A DNA stretch of 64,000 bases, taken from Bog-473 sp963719485. Its GTDB lineage: Bacteria; Actinomycetota; Acidimicrobiia; Acidimicrobiales; RAAP-2. The stretch is from contig OY970387.1 of the NCBI GenBank assembly GCA_963719485.1, positions 992,001-1,056,000 on the forward strand, written 5' to 3'. The notes beneath the pieces were generated by a model, which was given only the letters and a program-made list of their open reading frames with translations, was not told the DNA's origin and did not search any database. Positions 30,803 to 37,569 of this stretch are shown here, piece after piece; positions within the stretch are counted from its first letter, which is position 1, and each line of letters begins with the position of its first letter. Made by a program: the position numbers and the translations under genes.

Positions 30803-33297
30803 TGCTGGCGCGTGCGATTTCCTTCGCCGGATACCGGTTCCGGACGACCCTGAAATCGGAGCTCAGCTATTACATCTCTGTGATCCTGTTGGTGGGTGGG
30901 CTGGGCGGCCTCTCCATGGGCGCCTTCGCTGCGGCTCGCAGCACCGAGTCCTCCTTCTCCGATTTGGTCGTCAGCTCGCACGTCCCCGACCTCTTCGTGC
31001 TCGACGGGGTGATCAACCCGGCCATCGGATTGAACTCGGCCTACAACCCCGCGCTGTTGCAAAAGATGTCCCGTCTGCCGCACGTCGAGCGAGTCGCCGA
31101 CACGCTCGAGCTCAACCTGGGCCCACTGACCCCCAAGGGCAAACCACTCCCCGCGAGCCTTTCCATTCCCGCCGACGCCAGTGTGAACGGGTTGTACTTC
31201 ACCGAGGACCCAGCCGCCATCACGCAGGGACGAATGGCCGACCCTCACAAGGCCGGCGAGGTAGTGATCGATGCGGCCACTGCGAAGGCATTCGGGTATC
31301 ACCTCGGGGAGGAGATCCCGATCGGGTGGGAGACCAATGCACAGGCAACCTCGGGGAACCTGTCGCTGAACTCGAACATCCCCGCCGACCAACGGACGCG
31401 GGTGACGCTGGTCGGCATCGCGGGGGCCCAGGTGACCAACTTGTTCGAGGACCAGGACGAGGCACAGGGCCAGACCATCGTGTTGTTCACTCCGGCGCTG
31501 ACCGACAAGCTGCTCGCCTGCTGCAGCAACACCATGATCAGCGCGCTGACGTTGCAGGGCGGCAACCGCTATCTCTCCGCCGTGGAGGCGGACATCAAGC
31601 GCGTACTGCCCAGGGGCTTCCCCTTCGTCTACGTCCAGGTCAAAGACCGCGTCGCCATCGCCAACGACACCTTGCGGCCCGAGGCCATCGCGCTGGCCGT
31701 CTTCGGCGGCATCGCCGGCGTGGCCGCACTTCTCATCGCGGGTCAGGTGATCAGTCGCCGGATCCGCTTGAGAGCTGACGACCTCGACATCATCCGGGCC
31801 CTCGGGGCGAGCCCCACCATGACGTTCTGCGACGACCTGATCGGGCCGCTCGGCGCGGTGGCGGTCGGTTCAGTCCTGGCCGGGGTGGTGGCCCTCTGCC
31901 TGTCGCCGCTGGCACCACTCGGACCGGTGCGGCCGTTCCTGCGCGTCGAGGTGCGTGGGGACTGGACGGTGATCGGGCTCGGCGTGGCCGGTCTCCTGCT
32001 GTCACTCGGGGCGATCGCTGCCCTTGCTTCCTGGCGAGCCCTCCCGGGCCGAGCAGGCACCCGGAGCCCGCGAATCCCCTCGTCACGCGTCACGGCTGCG
32101 GCGGCACGCGCCGGACTGCCGCCGCCGGCGATCACCGGCGTGCGGTTCGCCCTCGAGCCGGGGGTGGGGAGGAGCGCCGTGCCAGTGCGGTCGGCGATCC
32201 TGGGTGCGATTCTCGCCGTCACCGTCGTCGTGGCCACGGTCACGTTCGGCTCTAGTCTCAGCACCCTGGTCAGCCACCCGGCGCTCTACGGCTGGAACTG
32301 GACCTACGACATGGACGGTGGCGGCGGGCTGGGCGACGTCCCCGCACAGGCCGCCGCCCATCTTCTCGACGCAGACCCCCTCGTCGAGAGTTGGAGCGGC
32401 GTCTCCTACTCGACACTGCAATTGGACGGTGTGAACGTGCCGGTGATGGGAGCAGCGCCCCGCGCCCCGGTGGCACCGCCTCTTCTCAGCGGGCACGGTC
32501 TCGATGCGCGGAATCAGGTGGTCCTCGGCGCCGGCACGCTGCACGAGCTGCACAAGCGGGTCGGGGACACCGTGATCGAGCGCGCACCCAACCGCGCGCC
32601 GGTCACGCTGAGGATCGTCGGCACCGCGACGCTGCCGCCCATCGGTGTCACCGGATCGTCACATCTCGAGATGGGATCGGGCGCACTTCTCTCCTACCAG
32701 CTCATCCCACCCGCGGCGAGGAACCTCTTCGAGGTCACCCCGGGGCCAAACGCCATCCTGATCCGCACCAAGGGGGGAGCAAGCCCGGCGGCGCTGCGCT
32801 CCATCAAGGCCATCGCCCGCAAGCTGAGCATCGCAAGCGACGGCGGCTCGGTGCTCCCTGTCCAGCGGCCGGCCCAGATCATCAACTACGGATCATTGGG
32901 CACCACACCGATGCTCCTGGGCGCGGCGCTGGCCGTCGGTGCCGTGAGCGCCCTCGGCATCACACTGGTCACGTCGGTCCGGCGGCGACGGCGCGATCTG
33001 GCGATCCTCAAGACGCTCGGCTTCACCGGACGCCAGTTGGCGACCGCCGTGTCCGTGCAGGCTGGCGTTGCCGCCATCATTGGATGCGCGGTCGGGATCC
33101 CGGCTGGGATCGCGTTGGGCCGCTTGCTGTGGGACCTGTTCGCGGGCGAAATCAGCGCCGTCCCCTACCCCACCTTCCCGGTCGCAACCGTTGCCGCCAT
33201 CGGGCTCGCGGCCATCATTCTGGCGATCTTGATCGCCACCATTCCCGGCCGCCTCGCTGCGAGGACCCGCACGTCCCAGCTCCTCCGCGTGGAATAG
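30802..33297 (+). CDS. MacB/FtsX-type ABC transporter permease (831 residues)
   Basis: The second large permease of this module, parallel in plan to the one at 19210-21795. It has an N-terminal helix (YYISVILLVGGLGGLSMGAFAAA), a MacB-like extracytoplasmic region, three helices around residues 290-420, another extracytoplasmic segment, and three C-terminal helices with VRRRRRDLAILKTLGFTGRQL. Shared motifs include GYRxRTT, ARxTxSSFS, VNGLxFT, GALVxRP-like and LGxSPxxxxxDxLIG regions. The ATG overlaps the stop of the FAD enzyme. It lacks a fused ATPase and probably shares the ATPase at 25275 (inference). Confidence 0.82.
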   Translation: MLARAISFAGYRFRTTLKSELSYYISVILLVGGLGGLSMGAFAAARSTESSFSDLVVSSHVPDLFVLDGVINPAIGLNSAYNPALLQKMSRLPHVERVADTLELNLGPLTPKGKPLPASLSIPADASVNGLYFTEDPAAITQGRMADPHKAGEVVIDAATAKAFGYHLGEEIPIGWETNAQATSGNLSLNSNIPADQRTRVTLVGIAGAQVTNLFEDQDEAQGQTIVLFTPALTDKLLACCSNTMISALTLQGGNRYLSAVEADIKRVLPRGFPFVYVQVKDRVAIANDTLRPEAIALAVFGGIAGVAALLIAGQVISRRIRLRADDLDIIRALGASPTMTFCDDLIGPLGAVAVGSVLAGVVALCLSPLAPLGPVRPFLRVEVRGDWTVIGLGVAGLLLSLGAIAALASWRALPGRAGTRSPRIPSSRVTAAAARAGLPPPAITGVRFALEPGVGRSAVPVRSAILGAILAVTVVVATVTFGSSLSTLVSHPALYGWNWTYDMDGGGGLGDVPAQAAAHLLDADPLVESWSGVSYSTLQLDGVNVPVMGAAPRAPVAPPLLSGHGLDARNQVVLGAGTLHELHKRVGDTVIERAPNRAPVTLRIVGTATLPPIGVTGSSHLEMGSGALLSYQLIPPAARNLFEVTPGPNAILIRTKGGASPAALRSIKAIARKLSIASDGGSVLPVQRPAQIINYGSLGTTPMLLGAALAVGAVSALGITLVTSVRRRRRDLAILKTLGFTGRQLATAVSVQAGVAAIIGCAVGIPAGIALGRLLWDLFAGEISAVPYPTFPVATVAAIGLAAIILAILIATIPGRLAARTRTSQLLRVE

Positions 33298-33313
33298 AGG
33301 CGGGGGGTCGCCC

Positions 33314-34252
33314 TCAGTCGGCGAACCGCCCGACCAGCACCTCCCCGAGACGGCGCACCGTCTCCGGCGTGCCGGTCGGCACGTTGAAGACCAAGTACTC
33401 CACGCCCACGGCGGCCAGCTCCTCGACCCGCGCCACCAGCTGTTCTGCCGTGCCGACGTCGGACCCCGTGGGCTCCTCGCCCGTGACCTGGCGGAGGAAG
33501 TCCTTCGTCGTGGCCGTCTCCTCCTCGCTCGCGGTCAACACCAGGGTGCTCAGCCGACTGACCGTCACCTCGGAAGGGTCGCGCCCCTCCGCCTCACAGT
33601 GCCCGCGGAGGACATCGACCTTGTGGGCGATCGTCGCTGGGTCGCCGGTGATGTTGCACATGTCGGCGTAGCGGGCCACGAGCCGGAGCGTCCGCCTCTC
33701 CCCGCCGCCCCCGACCAGGATGGTGGGCCCGCCCGGCTGCACCGGAGGTGGCACGTTGCGTACCTCGTGGATCCGGTAGTAGGTGCCGTCGAAGCTCGGC
33801 GCCTCTTCCGTGAACATGGCGCGGCAGATCTGCAGCGCCTCCTCCAGCCGGCTGAGCCGCTCGCCCGCCGGCGGGAAGTCGAAGCCAAGGCCGTCGTGCT
33901 CCACGTCGTACCATGCCGCGCCGATCCCGAGGATGGCCCGGCCGGCGCTGATCACGTCGAGCGTCGTCACGATCTTGGCCAGGTGCGCCGGGTTGCGGTA
34001 GGTGACGCCGGTCACCATGGTGCCGAGCCGCACCTTCGACGTCCTCGCCGCCAGCGCGCCGAGCAGCGTGTAGGAGTCGAGCATGGGCTGGGTGGGGCCT
34101 CCGAGCGGGGGCAGTTGGTAAAAGTGGTCCATCACCCAGACGGAGTCGAAACCGGCGTCCTCCGCCGCGTCCGCCATCTCGGCCACGCCGTCGAAGAGGG
34201 CACCCGGTGTGTTGCCGGCGGTGAAGTTGGGGATCTGCAGTCCGAAACGCAT
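33314..34252 (-). CDS. LLM-class F420-dependent oxidoreductase
   Basis: 312 residues from ATG 34252. The TIM-barrel motifs are MRFGLQIPNF, SVWVMDHFYQL, VTGVTYRNPAHLAKIVTTLDVISAGRAILGIGAAWYDVEH and PTILVGGGGERRTLRLVARYADMCNI, close to the F420-dependent LLM group. It is a paralogue of the 5955-6824 enzyme. The frame remains open upstream to 34762, but that part is antisense to the phosphotransferase coding region and lacks family similarity. The substrate is unknown. Confidence 0.87.
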   Translation of the reverse strand: MRFGLQIPNFTAGNTPGALFDGVAEMADAAEDAGFDSVWVMDHFYQLPPLGGPTQPMLDSYTLLGALAARTSKVRLGTMVTGVTYRNPAHLAKIVTTLDVISAGRAILGIGAAWYDVEHDGLGFDFPPAGERLSRLEEALQICRAMFTEEAPSFDGTYYRIHEVRNVPPPVQPGGPTILVGGGGERRTLRLVARYADMCNITGDPATIAHKVDVLRGHCEAEGRDPSEVTVSRLSTLVLTASEEETATTKDFLRQVTGEEPTGSDVGTAEQLVARVEELAAVGVEYLVFNVPTGTPETVRRLGEVLVGRFAD

Positions 34253-34293
34253 GGTGCGGAACCTAGCGGTGCGCCGGGCACGCCGGGCGGTCG

Positions 34294-35244
34294 TCACCAC
34301 CCGGTGCGGCGGCGCAGCCAAGCGAGTGCCACCCCTCCTTGCGCCGCCTGGAACGCACGGAGCGTCGGCAGGCCGGGCGGTGCCGGGCGCAGCGAGCGCG
34401 ACACGAAGAAGCCCGCCACCGCGGCGAGGAGGACGGTGATCACGTCCGGGTCGATCGGAACGGGGGCGACGTGGCGTCCGAGCAGCTCCTCGGGAGGCGG
34501 CCCGCCCTCCAGCACAACCGACGGCGCCCACCCGATGACGTCGAAGGCCGGGGTCCCCACGGCGGCGTGGGGCCAGTCGACGAAGACGACACCGCCAGCG
34601 GCGAGCAGCACGTTGTCCGCCCGCACGTCGCCGTGCAGCAACGTCGGGCCCTCGCACGCTCCCGGCCAGCCCGACTCGAGCTCGGCCAGCCGGTCGAGGT
34701 GCGAGCGGACCCACCCGTCGAGCGCAGCCGGAGGGGCCTCCAGCGCGGCCAGCTCCGCCCATCCCCCGAAGAGGTGGCGCGCGCGGTTGGCCAGCGGCTC
34801 CAGCGACGGCAGGGGGCTGGGGGTGAGTTCGCGGTGCAGAGACGACAACGCGTCCATGACCAGAAGGAGCTCACCGGTCTCCCACGGATGATGCGGCGGA
34901 CGACCGTCGACGGCCTCGAACGCGAGCGCGACCCAGTCGCCGTCGTCGTAGGAGCCCAGGAAACCCGGGACACGAGGCGACGGCGGCAGCGCGGCGGACA
35001 CAACCGCCTCCCGGCGATGCATGCCCGGAGATTCGGCGTTGAGCGCCGTGCCGACCGCCTTGACGAAGATGTCCCGCTCCGCGCACTGCAGTACCGCGGT
35101 CGCACCCGGCGAGAACCCGCCCGCGAGGTCACGGACGGACTCGGGTGCTCCGCCGCCGACGGCCTCCGCCCACGACTGCACCGCAGCCGGCACCGCGGCC
35201 CAGGGCAGGTGGACGCCGGCCGCCGGGCCGGTGGGTTGCGTCAC
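34294..35244 (-). CDS. Aminoglycoside/choline-kinase-like phosphotransferase
   Basis: 316 residues from GTG 35244. The kinase-like fold is shown by the catalytic loop LLHGDVRADN (H204, D206, N211) and the metal-binding D223 in VVFVDWPHA. The N-lobe contains GGFSPGATAVLQ and a Lys in IFVKAVG. Members phosphorylate small hydroxylated molecules; drug resistance should not be assumed. The GTG overlaps the stop of the upstream DUF6295-like gene, so it is the last gene of a three-gene operon with the dienelactone hydrolase gene. Confidence 0.8.
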   Translation of the reverse strand: MTQPTGPAAGVHLPWAAVPAAVQSWAEAVGGGAPESVRDLAGGFSPGATAVLQCAERDIFVKAVGTALNAESPGMHRREAVVSAALPPSPRVPGFLGSYDDGDWVALAFEAVDGRPPHHPWETGELLLVMDALSSLHRELTPSPLPSLEPLANRARHLFGGWAELAALEAPPAALDGWVRSHLDRLAELESGWPGACEGPTLLHGDVRADNVLLAAGGVVFVDWPHAAVGTPAFDVIGWAPSVVLEGGPPPEELLGRHVAPVPIDPDVITVLLAAVAGFFVSRSLRPAPPGLPTLRAFQAAQGGVALAWLRRRTGW

Positions 35245-35501
35245 GTCGCGGCGGCCCCGGCAGCGGCGAGCGCCTCGTTGATGCTCTCGACCAGTCGGCG
35301 CGCCGACTCTGCACTGAGCTCGACGGCGACGCGGGCGCCGGGACCGCGCGCCGGATCGGCGAAGTCGATGTTGAGGGTGTGGTCGAACGGCGCGTGGAAG
35401 GGGTGGTCGAAGTACACGCTGGCGGAGGTGACGCCGAACCACCCCTGCGGCCCCTTGGCGCTGCCGGCGATGTCGGTGGCGACGGTGAGGTAGGAGCACA
35501 T
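35241..35501 (-). CDS. Small conserved protein (DUF6295-like)
   Basis: An 86-residue protein beginning MCSYLTVATDIAGSAKG, with a central SASVYFDHPFHAPFDHTLNIDF and a C-terminal helix (ELSAESARRLVESINEAL). I associate this pattern with the DUF6295 family from memory. The clustered His/Asp residues (DHPFHAPFDH) could bind a metal. The function is unknown. It lies two bases after the hydrolase stop and overlaps the phosphotransferase start by four bases. Confidence 0.65.
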   Translation of the reverse strand: MCSYLTVATDIAGSAKGPQGWFGVTSASVYFDHPFHAPFDHTLNIDFADPARGPGARVAVELSAESARRLVESINEALAAAGAAAT

Positions 35502-35503
35502 GG

Positions 35504-36259
35504 TCAGCCCCTCGCCAGGTAGCGGCCGTACCAGTCGAAGATCCGCTGCCAGCCGTCGAGGGCGGCCTCGGGCCGGAAGGCCGGGCGTTCGACCGAGAAG
35601 AACGCGTGGCCGGCGCCGTCGTAGCGGTGGAACTCGTAGGTCTTGCCCGCTTCCTTGAGGGCCGCTTCCAGCTCGTCCACCTGTTCGGGGTTGGGGAACT
35701 GGTCGTCGTTGCCGAAGAGGCCGAGCAGGGGGCAGCGCAGCTCCGGTGTCCGGTCGACCAGCGGCGTGACCTTGAGCGGGAAGCCGTCGGGCACGGTGCC
35801 GGTGACGAAGGCCCCGTAGCAGTCGACCGCCGCATCGACGGGCACGCTCAACGCGGTCAGGAAGGAGTGCCGGCCGCCCGAGCAGTAGCCGATGACGCCG
35901 ACGTTGCCGTTGGACGTGGGCAGCGCCCGCAGCGCCGCGACCGCGGCGGCGGCGTCGCCCACGAACTGGTCGTCGGGGATGCCGCCCGCCTCGCGGGTGG
36001 CGGCCGCGGCGTCGTCGGGATCGACATCGAGGCCCTGGCGGGCGTAGAGGTTGGGACAGATGGCGTTGTAGCCCTCGGCGGCGAAGCGCCGCGTGATCTC
36101 CTTGGTCCCAGGGTCCCAGCCGGGCAGGTGGTGGATGACCAGGACCCCGGGGAAGGGCCCGGCGCCGGCGGGCAGGGCCTGGTAGGCGTTGATCGTGGCG
36201 CCGTCGTCACCGGTGAGCGTGACGTTCGCGGCGCTGAGGGCCTCTTCGGGTGCGGACAC
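35504..36259 (-). CDS. Dienelactone hydrolase family protein
   Basis: 251 residues from GTG 36259, preceded by GAGGAG. An alpha/beta hydrolase with the Cys nucleophile of this family in GVIGYCSGGR (C126), an Asp near LGLFGNDDQFPN and the His in DGAGHAFFS. Members hydrolyse dienelactones from chloroaromatic breakdown, but many act on other esters or lactones. No signal peptide. First gene of the leftward operon with the DUF6295-like and phosphotransferase genes. Confidence 0.85.
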   Translation of the reverse strand: MSAPEEALSAANVTLTGDDGATINAYQALPAGAGPFPGVLVIHHLPGWDPGTKEITRRFAAEGYNAICPNLYARQGLDVDPDDAAAATREAGGIPDDQFVGDAAAAVAALRALPTSNGNVGVIGYCSGGRHSFLTALSVPVDAAVDCYGAFVTGTVPDGFPLKVTPLVDRTPELRCPLLGLFGNDDQFPNPEQVDELEAALKEAGKTYEFHRYDGAGHAFFSVERPAFRPEAALDGWQRIFDWYGRYLARG

Positions 36260-36363
36260 AGCGGTCTCCTCTTCTCTATCTCTTTGGGTCAGTTGCGGCG
36301 TGGTGCACGCGCTGCGCCGCCCACTATGGCCCGTCGCCGGGGCCCGTCGCCGCCGCAACCGGC

Positions 36364-37569
36364 ATGATGTGCGCCGTGCGCCGACTCTCCGTGGCCCTGG
36401 CCGGGCTCGTCTCCCTCGCCGGCGTGGCGGGCGCAGCACCGGCGGCCGGCGGCGCGACGCCGGCCGTCCGCACCGTCGTCGGACCCGGCGTCCTCGACGG
36501 ACCCGGCGGGATCGCGCTCGATGCGGCCGGGAACCTCTTCGTGGCCGACACGGACCACTGCCGCGTCCTCGTCGTGCCGGCCCGGGCGGGGACGCTCGAC
36601 GGGCTGCAGCTCCGGGCGGGCCGCGCCGCCACGGTCGCCGGCGGCACCTGTGCGGGGAGCCGGACCATCGGGCACCCGAGCGCCGTGGCCGTCGACGGCC
36701 ACGGCGACCTGTTCATCGCCGAGGCCACCGCGCAGCGCGTGCAGGAGGTGCGGGCCGGGTCCCGCACCGCGGCCACCGTGGCGGGCACGGGCTCGACGGG
36801 CTTCAACGGTGACGGGCTCGCCGCCACGGCGAGCGAGCTCGACCAGCCGACCGGGGTGGCGGTGGATGCGGCGGGTGATCTCTTCATCGCCGACACCGCC
36901 AACTGCCGGGTGCGTGTCCTCCCTGCGGCGAGCACCACGCTCTTCGGACAGGCCATGACCGCCGGGCACCTCTTCACCGTCACGGGCACCGGCGTCTGCG
37001 GCACGACGGGCCAGGGTGGTCCGCTGCGGGCGGCCCAACTCTGGAACCCGGTGGCCGTCGCCCTCGACGGCGCGGGCGACCTCCTGGTGGCCGACAGCGG
37101 CGACCAGTCGGTGCTGCTGGCGCCGTCTGGGGCCGGGTCCTTCGACGGCAGCGCCGTCGGTGCGGGCGACATCGGGGTCGTCGTGGGCGGCACCGGGAGC
37201 TACGGGCCGTATCTCGCCGACGGGCTCCCCGCCAACGGCCCGACCGCCGAGCTCAACGACCCCCGCGGCCTGGCGGTCGGCCCGACGGACGCGCTCTTCG
37301 TCACCGACGGCTTCATGCACGTCATCCGCGTCGTGCCGTCGTCGACCGGCACGCTGCTGGGCCGGACGATGAAGGCGGGCGATCTCTACACCGCCGCCGG
37401 CGCGCTGCCCGTGAGCACGCCAGAGGGCGGCAACGACGGCACACGTTGGATCCTGACCCACATGGCGACGCCGGTGGGAGTCGCCGTGTCCGCCACGGGA
37501 GCGGTGTACTACGCCGACGCCGCTCTGGACGCGGTGCGAGAGATCGGATCGGGAGCGGGATCTTCGTGA
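36364..37569 (+). CDS. Secreted NHL-repeat beta-propeller protein
   Basis: 401 residues with a signal peptide (about 1-29, RRLSVALAGLVSLAGVAGAAPAAG). About six NHL-type blades follow, each with a core like GIALDAAGNLFVADTDHCRV or GVAVDAAGDLFIADTANCRV. Paired Cys in some blades suggest disulfides. The propeller probably binds a ligand or protein at the cell surface. Its TGA overlaps the GTG of the downstream Tat-exported glycosidase-like gene, so the two extracytoplasmic proteins are coupled. It is divergent from the dienelactone hydrolase gene across about 100 bases. Confidence 0.8.
   Translation: MMCAVRRLSVALAGLVSLAGVAGAAPAAGGATPAVRTVVGPGVLDGPGGIALDAAGNLFVADTDHCRVLVVPARAGTLDGLQLRAGRAATVAGGTCAGSRTIGHPSAVAVDGHGDLFIAEATAQRVQEVRAGSRTAATVAGTGSTGFNGDGLAATASELDQPTGVAVDAAGDLFIADTANCRVRVLPAASTTLFGQAMTAGHLFTVTGTGVCGTTGQGGPLRAAQLWNPVAVALDGAGDLLVADSGDQSVLLAPSGAGSFDGSAVGAGDIGVVVGGTGSYGPYLADGLPANGPTAELNDPRGLAVGPTDALFVTDGFMHVIRVVPSSTGTLLGRTMKAGDLYTAAGALPVSTPEGGNDGTRWILTHMATPVGVAVSATGAVYYADAALDAVREIGSGAGSS

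Noticed and set aside
34253..34762. Upstream extension of the LLM oxidoreductase to 482 residues
   Set aside because: The family N-terminus begins exactly at ATG 34252. The extension lies within the phosphotransferase gene in another frame.
33599..34891. Open frame of 430 codons on the plus strand
   Set aside because: It lies antisense to the LLM oxidoreductase and phosphotransferase genes and shows no family motif.
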